Assembly: GCA_045660325.1 (NCBI GenBank)
Contig: JAZRDO010000037.1
Span: 1-27,278, forward strand
Reading direction: 5' to 3'
DNA: 27,278 bases
From: SVTX01 sp045660325
Lineage (GTDB): Bacteria; Bacillota; Clostridia; Oscillospirales; CAG-272
The notes beneath the pieces were generated by a model. That model saw only the letters and a list, made by a program, of their open reading frames with translations, did no database searches and was not told the origin of the DNA. The stretch's first letter is position 1. Each line of letters starts with the position of its first letter. The translations under genes were made by a program, and so were the position numbers. Positions 1-7,538 of the stretch are shown here, piece by piece.

Positions 1-21
1 CTTCACTCGCCGCAGGCGAAC

Positions 22-1380
22 TTAGTTGTTGAAAGTGCGTGTGAGACACACGACACTTTCAACGTGCCCCGTTACGGGAAACATATCCACGGGATAAACA
101 TCTCCACAATCATAGCCATATTTCCTGAAAGTAACAATATCTCTCGCCAAGGTATCGGGTCCGCAGGAAATATAAACCACGCGGCGTATATCCCGCTTTG
201 CGATATAGGAAATAAGCTCCTCGGTTGTTCCCTTTCTCGGCGGGTCAAGAATTACAACGTCGTAATCCTTATCAGCGGGAATAATGCTCTCGGTTTTGGA
301 CGCATCGGCACAGTAGAATTCCGCGTTTTCAATTCCGTTTATCTTGGCGTTGATGCGCGCGCATTCAACCGCACCCTCAACTATCTCAACACCCGTAACA
401 CTACGAACGTATTTAGCCATTGAAAGACCGATCGTACCCGTTCCGCAGTAAAGGTCGAGCAAATTTTCATTTCCCGTAAGAGCTGCAAGCTCACGCGCCT
501 TGTTATAAAGCGCCTCCGCTCCCGCGCGGTTTACCTGCCAGAAGGACTCAGGGGAAACACGGAAATTAAGTCCGCAAAGTGTATCCTCGATATATCCCTT
601 ACCAAAGAGATTTATGTAGTCCTTGCCGAGAATTACGTTTGTATTTTTCTTGTTTACGTTAAGAAGGCAGGTCGTGATCTCGGGAAATCTTGCCCTCACG
701 AAGCTTACAAGCTTGTCGCTCTGCGGAAGCTTGTCCGCATTGATAACAAGGCAGAGCATTATCTCGCCGCTGATTTCACCGCGACGGAGATAAATGTGGC
801 GCAAAACTCCGCGACCGCTCTCCTCGTCGTATGCGGTAATGCCGTTCTCTGTCGCAAAATCACATACGGCAGATACGATATCTCCGAAAATATCGGGCTC
901 AAGCGCGCAATGCTCGGAGCTTACGATGGAATGTGTCTTGTTTGCAAAAAATCCTGCGCGAAGACCGTCCTTAGTTGCTCTCACGGGATACTGTGCCTTG
1001 TTTCTATACTTCCCTCTCGGGCTTACCTCAAGCACGGGCAGGATATTTATATCGGAAAGTCCCGCCTTCTTGAAAAGTCCTTCAAGGTATGCCTTCTTCA
1101 TTTTAAGCTCACTCTCGCGGGTGAGGTTTCTATAAACACAGCCACCGCAGGATGCGGGAGCATCACAAAACGCTGTATCCGCGCGGTCGGGCGAGCGATC
1201 AATTATCCTTTGAAGCTTTGCCACGTAATAGCTTTTCGTAACCTTGATAATCTTGCATTCCACACGATCTCCCGTAACTGCGCCCGCGACGAAGACAACC
1301 GCTCCGTCGACCTTACCGACGCCCGCGCCGAGATTGTTCATGTCAATTATATCAAGGACAATAACGTCATTTTTATTCAT
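22..1380 (-). CDS. rlmD: 23S rRNA (uracil-5-)-methyltransferase, RlmD/RumA family
   Basis: This SAM-dependent enzyme methylates C5 of a uridine in 23S rRNA (some relatives act on tRNA). The 452-residue protein is full length for the family. It has an N-terminal TRAM-like RNA-binding segment and a [4Fe-4S] cysteine set: CDAPASCGGC near residues 72-81 plus a fourth Cys in SSEHC near residue 158. A Rossmann SAM motif (LLDLYCGTGTIG) follows near residue 307. The C-terminal part carries the LDPPRKG loop and the catalytic nucleophile in YISCGPDTLARD. The gene is last in a minus-strand operon, starting two bases after the phosphatase stop. Its own ribosome binding site is weak, so coupled translation is likely. 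The exact target uridine (RlmD, RlmCD or TrmA-like) cannot be told from sequence alone. The stop codon sits beside a strong hairpin at 28-63, inside the last codons. Confidence 0.9.
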   Translation of the reverse strand: MNKNDVIVLDIIDMNNLGAGVGKVDGAVVFVAGAVTGDRVECKIIKVTKSYYVAKLQRIIDRSPDRADTAFCDAPASCGGCVYRNLTRESELKMKKAYLEGLFKKAGLSDINILPVLEVSPRGKYRNKAQYPVRATKDGLRAGFFANKTHSIVSSEHCALEPDIFGDIVSAVCDFATENGITAYDEESGRGVLRHIYLRRGEISGEIMLCLVINADKLPQSDKLVSFVRARFPEITTCLLNVNKKNTNVILGKDYINLFGKGYIEDTLCGLNFRVSPESFWQVNRAGAEALYNKARELAALTGNENLLDLYCGTGTIGLSMAKYVRSVTGVEIVEGAVECARINAKINGIENAEFYCADASKTESIIPADKDYDVVILDPPRKGTTEELISYIAKRDIRRVVYISCGPDTLARDIVTFRKYGYDCGDVYPVDMFPVTGHVESVVCLTRTFNN

Positions 1381-1382
1381 AA

Positions 1383-2069
1383 TCAGATGTAATATTCTTT
1401 GCCGTTTTCAAGACAGAGGCACGCGAGTCTACCGCCACGCATAGCGCCGCAGTCAATATCGATCGAGCCGTTGCCGTAGAAGATTCTGCCGTCGCCACCG
1501 TTTTCCTCAGTGGTGGGCTCGTGTCCTACGATAATAGTCTTGTTATCGTAATACTTCTTTGTAAGATCGAGCGACTCCGAGAAAAAGTCCTCGGGAGCGC
1601 AGAAGTCAAGCTCAAGCGTAGGAGAAAAATCACGGATTCCCGCGTGAACCAAAAGATAATCCTTACCGCCAGCCTTCACTTCCTCGTAAAGCGTCATATC
1701 GGAGAGGTAATCGATAACGCCCTCCTTCATATCGTCATCAAGAGCGCGGAAGCCTGCGAGTGTTGCCTGTCCGCCGTCAGCGCACCAAGCGGTCATCTCG
1801 GAGATAAAGTCCGCGTCGGGCGTCTCTCCGCTATCGAGCATCTTAGAGAAGCCCGAGAGCATACGGAGTGCGATATAGTCGTGCTCACCTACGATACTGT
1901 ACACGTTATATCTCATACTGATATCCTCGATAAGCTCCATAGTCTTATCGCCATAATCGCAAATATCGCCGAGAATATACATAATATCGCTATCCTTAAA
2001 GGATATTGCTTCAAGAAGGCTCTTAAAGCTATCGTAATCGCCGTGAATGTTACTTGTTACGTACGTCAT
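1383..2069 (-). CDS. PPP-type metallophosphoesterase with altered active-site motifs
   Basis: The 228-residue protein has the calcineurin-like metallophosphoesterase layout in order: an NIHGDYD block (residues 7-13), LGDICDYG near 33, VGEHDY near 61, VHAG near 140 and VGHEPT near 181. Relatives act as diadenosine tetraphosphatases or Ser/Thr phosphatases. Three usually conserved positions differ from the consensus DxHG, GDxxDRG and GNHE: the first Asp is Asn, the phosphate-binding Arg is Tyr, and the metal-binding Asn is Glu. It may therefore have changed metal or substrate use, or be weak or inactive. The start has a GAGGTG ribosome binding site and lies three bases after the nif3 stop. The gene ends in TGA, which supports TGA being an ordinary stop in this genome. 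Confidence 0.85.
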   Translation of the reverse strand: MTYVTSNIHGDYDSFKSLLEAISFKDSDIMYILGDICDYGDKTMELIEDISMRYNVYSIVGEHDYIALRMLSGFSKMLDSGETPDADFISEMTAWCADGGQATLAGFRALDDDMKEGVIDYLSDMTLYEEVKAGGKDYLLVHAGIRDFSPTLELDFCAPEDFFSESLDLTKKYYDNKTIIVGHEPTTEENGGDGRIFYGNGSIDIDCGAMRGGRLACLCLENGKEYYI

Positions 2070-2072
2070 AAA

Positions 2073-2840
2073 TTAAAGCACCTCAACTCTGTCAGAAAAA
2101 TAAATCTCGCACTCTGCCTCGGGTAAAATCTCGCCAATCATCGCCCCGAGTCTGTCGCAAACGGGATGTTCTGTATAGAAATGTCCCGCAACGATAAGAT
2201 TTACACCGATATCACGTGCGGAGAGCATTTCGTGATGCTTAAGCTCGCCCGTAATAAATGTGTCAGCGCCCGTAAAATTAGCCGCGCCCATTTCACTTCC
2301 GCCCGAGCCGCCGATAAGCGCAACTCTCTTAACTCTTCCGCTTGCCTTCGCCAAGGACACCGCGGGACAGTTAAGCTTTTCCTTTACCACAGCGGCAAAT
2401 TCCGATGCATCCATCTCTTCTTCAAGCTCGCCTACGCGAACCACCTGATTGCCGTTAAATTCAACGGTTGCAATATCGCAAAGTCCTAAAAGAGATGCAA
2501 GCACGTCGTTTACGCCGCCCTCAACGGAGTCAAGTCGCGTATGGAAGGTCATAACCGAGATATTGTTCTTTATAAGCTTTACAGCTCGCGCGCCGTCAGC
2601 GCTCAAAACCGAGATCTCCTTAAGTCCGTTAAAAAGCATCGGATGATGCGCCACTATAACGTCAAATCCACCCTCAACCGCGCGGTCGATAACGTCGTTC
2701 GTTACGTCAAGGGAAATAAGCACGCGCTTTACCTCGGCATTCTTATCAGGGCATATTTCAAAGCCGTCGCCGTCAAAGCTCATAGAAAGAGATGTGGGAA
2801 CTCTCTCGGTCAATTTAGTATATAATTCAAATACTGTCAT
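2073..2840 (-). CDS. Nif3-like dinuclear metal centre protein (YqfO/YbgI family)
   Basis: Nif3-family proteins form hexameric rings with a two-metal site. Some are annotated as GTP cyclohydrolase type 2 homologues, but the cellular role is not settled. Visible metal-site motifs are VAHHPMLF, FHTRLDSVEGGVND and a C-terminal GHFYTEHPV. The product is about 255 residues, so it lacks the extra central domain found in Bacillus YqfO. The ATG at 2840 is chosen over one six codons upstream because it has a GGAG ribosome binding site seven bases away and follows the trmK stop by one base. The longer reading would overlap trmK. The neighbour pair trmK–nif3 is conserved across Bacillota, which supports both calls. 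Confidence 0.92.
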   Translation of the reverse strand: MTVFELYTKLTERVPTSLSMSFDGDGFEICPDKNAEVKRVLISLDVTNDVIDRAVEGGFDVIVAHHPMLFNGLKEISVLSADGARAVKLIKNNISVMTFHTRLDSVEGGVNDVLASLLGLCDIATVEFNGNQVVRVGELEEEMDASEFAAVVKEKLNCPAVSLAKASGRVKRVALIGGSGGSEMGAANFTGADTFITGELKHHEMLSARDIGVNLIVAGHFYTEHPVCDRLGAMIGEILPEAECEIYFSDRVEVL

Positions 2841-2841
2841 A

Positions 2842-3552
2842 TTATTTCTCCGTTTCAATTATTCTCTCAAGCTCGGAAATAAGAGCCTCCTCGCCCGACG
2901 CGTCAATTCCAGCATACCTTTTACCGTTCATTCTGACGCCGAAAACCTCGATCAAGTGCTTAATATAGCGCTTTACAAGAGGATCGCCGCACTCTTTGTA
3001 TCTCTTTATATTTTGCTTGCCGACAAAGGCTTCAACCGTCGTATGCGCGTATATTTCTCCCGAATACTCGGCAACAATAATTCTGTAAATTCTGTCGCTA
3101 CGCTTGTCCGACGTAGCACAGATGCCCTCGTCAACGATAGAGAATCCCTCGCGGCACAAATATGCGTAAAGGCTCTCCGCGTGTGTCATAGGCTGAAGTA
3201 TTAAGCGGATGCGCCTGTCCTTTACCCAATCCGCGCGGCTTATGATACTCTCAATAAGCTCGCCGCCCATACCGAGAATCGCAATATCCTCGGGCGAGAA
3301 TTCTTTAGCGCCCGCAAGTCCGTCGGAGCAGATCGCCTTTACCTTATCTCCAACGCCGTATGTATTTATATTTTGAATAGCCGACTCAACAGGCCCCTCG
3401 TTTATATCCGAGGCAAGCGCGATATCCACAACTCCCTTTTGCGCAAGATATATGGGCAGATACGCGTGGTCGCTGCCTATGTCGGCAAATCGCTTGCCCG
3501 CGCGCACAAAGGATGCCGCACACGAAAGTCGCTCATCTAAATTTATCGTCAT
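2842..3552 (-). CDS. trmK: tRNA (adenine(22)-N1)-methyltransferase
   Basis: TrmK (COG2384) uses SAM to methylate N1 of A22 in bacterial tRNAs. The 236-residue protein has the expected short N-terminal helix (LDERLSCAASFV), the SAM-binding motif ADIGSDHAYLPIYLA near residue 23, ILGMGGELI near residue 92, and the family's LILQPMTHAESLYAYL segment. The length is normal. It is the first gene of the trmK–nif3–phosphatase–rlmD run on the minus strand. No clear sigma-A promoter stands directly upstream. A weak GGTGG ribosome binding site precedes the ATG. Transcription may come partly from readthrough of the terminator behind the DUF1858 gene, or from a promoter I cannot see. In many Bacillota this gene follows rpoD; here it does not. 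Confidence 0.92.
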   Translation of the reverse strand: MTINLDERLSCAASFVRAGKRFADIGSDHAYLPIYLAQKGVVDIALASDINEGPVESAIQNINTYGVGDKVKAICSDGLAGAKEFSPEDIAILGMGGELIESIISRADWVKDRRIRLILQPMTHAESLYAYLCREGFSIVDEGICATSDKRSDRIYRIIVAEYSGEIYAHTTVEAFVGKQNIKRYKECGDPLVKRYIKHLIEVFGVRMNGKRYAGIDASGEEALISELERIIETEK

Positions 3553-3591
3553 ATTTTATCCACCCCGCCGCTATGCGGCACAAAAGCTTTT

Positions 3592-3626
3592 TAAAAAAAG
3601 AGGCGGCTCGGGTTTCTCCGAGCCGC
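3592..3626 (-). terminator. Rho-independent terminator of the DUF1858 gene
   Basis: Arms at 3603-3611 and 3618-3626 form a perfect 9-bp GC-rich stem with a 6-nt loop. On the minus strand it is followed by a run of seven T (complement of 3593-3599). It lies just downstream of the DUF1858 stop. Confidence 0.85.
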
Positions 3627-3638
3627 ATAAAGAAAAAA

Positions 3639-3839
3639 TTACTTGCTCGCGAGATACTTATTGATCTTTTCAACAAGCTCATCAGCGTCAGTTCCGTGAA
3701 CGGCGCAAGCTTCTTCAATGGATTCACCGCGGGATGCGGGACAGCCGAGACAGTGCATACCGATCTCGAAAAAGAATTCTGCTGTGCCTCTGTCGTAGTC
3801 AAGAATATCGCCGATAATAGTTTCCTTAGTTACCTTCAT
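3639..3839 (-). CDS. DUF1858 domain protein (hybrid-cluster-associated redox disulfide family)
   Basis: This 66-residue protein matches the DUF1858 pattern: an N-terminal KVTKETIIGDIL helix, a DYDRGTAEFFFEIGMHC strand/helix and a CLGCP redox-type CxxC near residues 30-33, then a helical tail ending in ADELVEKINKYL. Family members are thought to use the CxxC pair as a redox disulfide or metal-binding site and often occur with hybrid-cluster or pyridine nucleotide redox proteins. The role here is unknown. It is a single-gene unit: consensus promoter at 3878-3906, AAGGAG at 3848-3853 eight bases before the ATG, and a hairpin terminator behind it. The strong promoter suggests good expression. Confidence 0.88.
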   Translation of the reverse strand: MKVTKETIIGDILDYDRGTAEFFFEIGMHCLGCPASRGESIEEACAVHGTDADELVEKINKYLASK

Positions 3840-3877
3840 TTCGTTTTCTCCTTAAAAAATATTTAAAGTATATATTT

Positions 3878-3906
3878 ATTATATTATTATTTGCCCAAAT
3901 TGTCAA
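3878..3906 (-). promoter_or_regulatory. Sigma-A promoter of the DUF1858 gene
   Basis: On the minus strand TTGACA (3906-3901) and TATAAT (3883-3878) are separated by exactly 17 bases, a perfect match to consensus. It is divergent from the prfB promoter. Confidence 0.9.
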
Positions 3907-3958
3907 GTAAAACACATAAGTTATTATAAGCTAATTTACAAAATCTCTAAAATGGTAC

Positions 3959-3987
3959 TTGAAAAATAGAAATTTTTATGATATAAT
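3959..3987 (+). promoter_or_regulatory. Sigma-A promoter of prfB
   Basis: TTGAAA (3959-3964) and TATAAT (3982-3987) are separated by 17 bases. The AAAGGA ribosome binding site ends at 4017, nine bases before the prfB ATG at 4027. Confidence 0.85.
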
Positions 3988-4026
3988 AAACTGAATAATT
4001 ATGGACACCCGAAAGGAATTTATAGA

Positions 4027-5136
4027 ATGATAATCGCACTTGAAGAAGCAAGACTTAAGCTTATTGCCCTTCGCGCAGACGTAAAAGAGCTCGGCAACGC
4101 GCTCCGAATTGAAGATTTAAAGTCCAAGGCAGAGGAGCTCGAGGCTCAGACACTCGACCCTAACTTCTGGAACAACCCCGAAACGTCTACAAAGATAACA
4201 CAGACAATCAAGCAGTCCCGCGACACTATCGAGGACTACGAGGCTCTTTGCGCTCGCCTTGAGGACGCGATCGCTTTGGCTGAAATGGCAATTGAATACG
4301 GCGACGAGGACTCCACAGAGGAGGTTCTCTCCGAGCTTGAGGCAATTGAAGAAACAGCAGAGCGCGAAAGAATCTCGGTTCTTCTCTGCGGCGAATACGA
4401 CAAGAATGACGCTATCGTTTCCTTCCACCCCGGCGCAGGCGGCACCGAGGCGCAGGACTGGGCGCAGATGCTTTATAGAATGATCAACCGCTATGCCGAA
4501 AAGTCGGGCTTTAAGGTTAAGCTTCTCGACTGGCTCGACGGAGATGCGGCAGGCATCAAGTCCGCGACCATTATGGTTGAGGGCACGAATGCTTACGGCT
4601 ACTTAAAGAGTGAAAACGGCGTTCACAGACTCGTGCGCGTTTCCCCCTTTGACGCGGCGGGCAGACGTCAGACGTCATTTGCATCTATCGAGGTTATGCC
4701 CGAATTTGACAACGTTGACGACGTAACACTCCGCGAGGAAGACCTCGAAATTACGGCTCACCGTTCCTCCGGTGCGGGCGGTCAGCACATCAACAAGACG
4801 GACTCCGCGATCCGTATCGTGCATAAGCCTACGGGTATCGTTGTAGGCTGCCAGACCGAGCGAAGCCAGCTTCAGAACAAGGAAACCGCTCTTAAAATGC
4901 TCAAGGCAAAGCTTATGGAGATCAAGCTCCGCGAGCGTCTTGACACAATTGAAGAAATTCAGGGCAACAAGACAAATATCGAATGGGGCGCGCAGATCCG
5001 TTCCTACGTATTTATGCCCTACACTCTTGCCAAGGATACAAGAACAGGCTACGAGGACGGTAACATCCAGTCCGTTATGGACGGAAACATCGACGGCTTT
5101 ATCAATGCCTACCTTAAGATGAATTCGGGTAAATAA
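4027..5136 (+). CDS. prfB: Peptide chain release factor 2 (RF2), no programmed frameshift
   Basis: RF2 recognises UAA and UGA stop codons in the ribosomal A site and triggers peptide release. The 369-residue protein shows the SPF stop-recognition tripeptide at residues 206-208, inside RVSPFDAAGRRQTSFA, and the catalytic GGQ at 251-253 in HRSSGAGGQHINKTDS. SPF rather than PxT separates RF2 from RF1. The reading frame is continuous from the start. The segment that carries the TGA and +1 frameshift in many bacteria (around codon 25) here reads through as ELGNALRIED, so the usual autoregulatory frameshift is absent. It has its own promoter and is followed by a strong hairpin terminator. The AT-rich cassette lies convergent to it. 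Confidence 0.96.
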   Translation: MIIALEEARLKLIALRADVKELGNALRIEDLKSKAEELEAQTLDPNFWNNPETSTKITQTIKQSRDTIEDYEALCARLEDAIALAEMAIEYGDEDSTEEVLSELEAIEETAERERISVLLCGEYDKNDAIVSFHPGAGGTEAQDWAQMLYRMINRYAEKSGFKVKLLDWLDGDAAGIKSATIMVEGTNAYGYLKSENGVHRLVRVSPFDAAGRRQTSFASIEVMPEFDNVDDVTLREEDLEITAHRSSGAGGQHINKTDSAIRIVHKPTGIVVGCQTERSQLQNKETALKMLKAKLMEIKLRERLDTIEEIQGNKTNIEWGAQIRSYVFMPYTLAKDTRTGYEDGNIQSVMDGNIDGFINAYLKMNSGK

Positions 5137-5140
5137 AAAT

Positions 5141-5175
5141 AACCTCCACTCGCAGCTGCGAGTGGAGGTTTTATT
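5141..5175. terminator. Bidirectional terminator between prfB and the metzincin gene
   Basis: Arms at 5141-5153 and 5158-5170 form a 13-bp perfect stem around an AGCT loop. T-rich sequence follows on the plus side (TTTTATTT) and A-rich sequence precedes it, so it can stop transcription from both convergent genes. Confidence 0.85.
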
Positions 5176-5179
5176 TAGA

Positions 5180-6631
5180 TTACATAACCTCTCCGGTTCT
5201 GAATTCAAGAGTACCGTTAAAATAAGCTTCCTCGTCATCGGGAACTAAAACAATAATTCCGTTCGGCAAAATGTAGCTTCCATTTTCGGTGTGAGGATAG
5301 TCCGTATAAACTCCGTTAAGGGTTCCCGAACCAAGTCCCAAATACTCTCCGCAATATTTGCACCATTGATTAAGACTACCATTTCCAACACTACTGCTAT
5401 CTATTACATGTCGTTGCGAAATTTTATCCCCGCAAGAACAACACGCCCAATGCGTCAACTTGTTGTTGGGAAGAAAATAACGTCCATATGCATGATTTTC
5501 ATAAAATGTATATTCTAACCCTTGAACAATATTCTCTACTACATGATGACTGTTTGAATATGAAGTGTAACAATAATCATGCTCAACTATATCAGAAAAT
5601 GGAGCAACATATCGACAGTATTTGCACTTGTAATAATCCTTACTACCATAACTTGCAACCGCCATCATGTTTCCGCTTGATAAAGCATGATTGTTATTGC
5701 ACTGACCGTATATATTAACTTGATAATCAAGAACGTTTTGTACAGCTTTTACTCCATTACAAATTGAACATACCAATTTATATACGCCCGTAATCGGCTG
5801 ATCATACAATAGCCATTTGTGATCGTTATCGGTATGAAATCCCCTTGTTATCGCCACGCCTGCAATGTCTTTATACGTAATATCAACACTTCTAGTTATT
5901 ATTGACTGACCATATCCCATAAGAACCTCATGGTGATGCCTAAATTCTTCTTTGTTTTCATCATCGTAAACATCATTTGAATATGCATTGCATAAATTAT
6001 TTGCATCTATATCCTGAAGCCCCAACAAATGTCCTATTTCATGCGCACCTGTCGCTTCTCTTATTGTCTGTACTGAAGCTGAATCATAATACATATCATT
6101 TGAGTGATGTTCAAAAAAGCGTTCTACATTTACAACCATTTTCCATAAATGATAATGTGAATGAACACCCCCCTCATTTTGAGTTGTGCTTGGAAAACCA
6201 AATGTCGTAGTTGTGGCAATACTGTCATAATTAATTGTCGGATATATTAATAGATTTGCCTCTTGTTCATTAATCGCTTCAGTTATATTGATAACCTTGT
6301 TTTTAATTACGTTTCCTGATGAATCATAGGAATAATAATATACACTATTCCATTTTTTCATACTATTAGCATATGCATTTTTTACTTCTAAAACAATTTC
6401 TAAAGCCGCCTCCGTGGAAATTTGTTCAGAACTTGATTCTTTTATTAAATCTTCCCATGTTTTAGATTGATCGCCATTAGCGTGCTCGACAAAATAATAT
6501 TTTATTTCTGTTTCCGCATGACTAATATGATTACAATTTCCATCATAACACAAACTATACCATGATTCAAAAATGCCATCTCCATACTTATCGGGAATGC
6601 ATGCATCATAACTAACATCTAACATTGTCAT
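5180..6631 (-). CDS. Metzincin-like zinc metallopeptidase with CxxC modules; N-terminus disrupted
   Basis: The central part carries HEIGHLLGLQD (residues 197-207 of this reading), which fits the metzincin zinc motif HExxHxxGxxD/H. It is followed by LMGYG at 237-241, a plausible Met-turn. The C-terminal half has four CxxC pairs (288/291, 336/339, 397/400, 424/427) that could bind zinc or form disulfides. I recognise no named subfamily. The frame runs upstream of this ATG into an excellent signal peptide that is cut off from its start codon by TGA at 6704-6706. The only in-frame ATG downstream of that TGA is at 6631, and it would give a protein without a signal peptide. The real product was almost certainly secreted, with processing near AFA|HM. 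The gene is AT-rich compared with its neighbours. It lies 11 bases behind a lipoprotein gene and probably shares its transcript. Confidence 0.7.
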   Translation of the reverse strand: MTMLDVSYDACIPDKYGDGIFESWYSLCYDGNCNHISHAETEIKYYFVEHANGDQSKTWEDLIKESSSEQISTEAALEIVLEVKNAYANSMKKWNSVYYYSYDSSGNVIKNKVINITEAINEQEANLLIYPTINYDSIATTTTFGFPSTTQNEGGVHSHYHLWKMVVNVERFFEHHSNDMYYDSASVQTIREATGAHEIGHLLGLQDIDANNLCNAYSNDVYDDENKEEFRHHHEVLMGYGQSIITRSVDITYKDIAGVAITRGFHTDNDHKWLLYDQPITGVYKLVCSICNGVKAVQNVLDYQVNIYGQCNNNHALSSGNMMAVASYGSKDYYKCKYCRYVAPFSDIVEHDYCYTSYSNSHHVVENIVQGLEYTFYENHAYGRYFLPNNKLTHWACCSCGDKISQRHVIDSSSVGNGSLNQWCKYCGEYLGLGSGTLNGVYTDYPHTENGSYILPNGIIVLVPDDEEAYFNGTLEFRTGEVM

Positions 6632-6721
6632 ATGAGCAAAAGCAACAAAACTATAAGATGTAATTAACGTTAAAACTAAAACAATAGACCCTACAAATTT
6701 TATTCATTTTCTAATCTTCAT
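6632..6721 (-). pseudogene. Signal-peptide region of the metzincin gene, interrupted by TGA
   Basis: An ATG at 6721-6719 with GAGG nine bases upstream begins MKIRK. Codon 6 is TGA (6706-6704). The frame then continues as IKFVGSIVLVLTLITSY and ends SFVAFAH, a textbook Sec signal peptide leading straight into the metzincin ORF. A second possible origin is an ATG at 6707: deleting one base from the four-base run at 6698-6701 would give MNKFVGSIVLVL in the protease frame. Either way one small change separates the present sequence from an intact secreted protein. It may be a recent null allele, a sequencing or assembly error, or start at a rare codon such as the ATA right after the TGA. Confidence 0.75.
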
Positions 6722-6732
6722 AACCGTTAACC

Positions 6733-7440
6733 TCAATTCTTAATATTTTTTTCAACGTATTCATCAAGAGTGGTAGATCCTTTGCCAATATAATACTTCC
6801 CGTCTTCTCTTTTTTGACAAGTTATAAAATACTGCTCATGAGAGAAGGGTTTACGGCAAAAAATAATACTTTGGTTAGAAGAATCAGCATAAAGAAACGC
6901 TGTTTCAAAATATACGTCACCATTCACGTTAACTCCGTTTACAAATTGAGTTTCAAATACTTGAAAATATTCCACCTCAGGTACGTCCGCGCGCTTAGAG
7001 GAAACGTCTCTCACAGACGATGCCCTGTTAATTTGAATAGCAACTATAAATTTTTCACCGTTGTAAGACTCTAGAATATCGGAAGCCTTCTCAAATTCAA
7101 TCCACGTGTATTTTTCCGCGCAACAAAAGTCCAAATATTCGTAAGCTCTTTGAGTCTCGTGCGGAGTTTTGTAATATCCACACAAATAATAGTAATCTTC
7201 GCTGGATATTTCAACAAACAAGGGCTGCGCACCATTTTCAACGTGATCAGAGAAACTCACTGGATCTGCCGGATTGATAAGTGCTCTCATTACTCTCAAA
7301 TATTCTGATATAACAGAAATGCGCACTTGCTTTTCTTCGACCTCGGTCATCTGTATTTTGGAATTCTTATTAATATTACACGACACAAGACAACCTACAA
7401 GCATCGCGCAGGTAAGCATAATTAAAATAAATTTTTTCAT
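6733..7440 (-). CDS. Lipoprotein of unknown function
   Basis: The product has about 235 residues and begins MKKFILIMLTCAMLVGCLVSC, a lipoprotein signal peptide with two possible lipobox cysteines (LVGC or LVSC). It should sit on the outer face of the membrane. The rest is mixed alpha/beta with many acidic and aromatic residues. I recognise no family. The start at 7440 is preferred over a TTG two codons upstream because AAAGGAGG (7457-7450) is nine bases from it. The TGA stop overlaps the GAGG ribosome binding site of the next gene, so the two are likely co-translated. The gene is AT-rich like the protease. It could be a partner, inhibitor or anchor for the protease, but that is inference from position only. 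Confidence 0.75.
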   Translation of the reverse strand: MKKFILIMLTCAMLVGCLVSCNINKNSKIQMTEVEEKQVRISVISEYLRVMRALINPADPVSFSDHVENGAQPLFVEISSEDYYYLCGYYKTPHETQRAYEYLDFCCAEKYTWIEFEKASDILESYNGEKFIVAIQINRASSVRDVSSKRADVPEVEYFQVFETQFVNGVNVNGDVYFETAFLYADSSNQSIIFCRKPFSHEQYFITCQKREDGKYYIGKGSTTLDEYVEKNIKN

Positions 7441-7485
7441 AATCAAGTACCTCCTTTCAAGTGTAAAAAACTTCTATAAACGCTC

Positions 7486-7538
7486 AAAATAACAAAAGCG
7501 CACAAGATTCCCTGCCGTAGCAGTTTAACTTGTACGCT
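7486..7538 (-). terminator. Terminator/attenuator hairpin before the lipoprotein gene
   Basis: On the minus-strand RNA, arms 7538-7529 and 7506-7497 form a 10-bp stem. Its one non-Watson-Crick position is a U·G pair, which would be a mismatch if read on the plus strand. An inner 4-bp CTGC/GCAG stem lies at 7523-7520 and 7515-7512. The tract TTTGTTATTTT follows. It sits between the leader ORF stop and the lipoprotein ribosome binding site, inside the transcript, so it must be regulated or partial for the downstream genes to be expressed. Confidence 0.75.

Noticed and set aside
6704..6706. TGA as a sense codon (recoded genetic code or selenocysteine)
   Set aside because: TGA ends several intact genes here (stops at 1383, 6733, 9732, 10997, 14111 and 14898) and RF2 is encoded. 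A Sec residue in the basic start of a signal peptide would make no sense.
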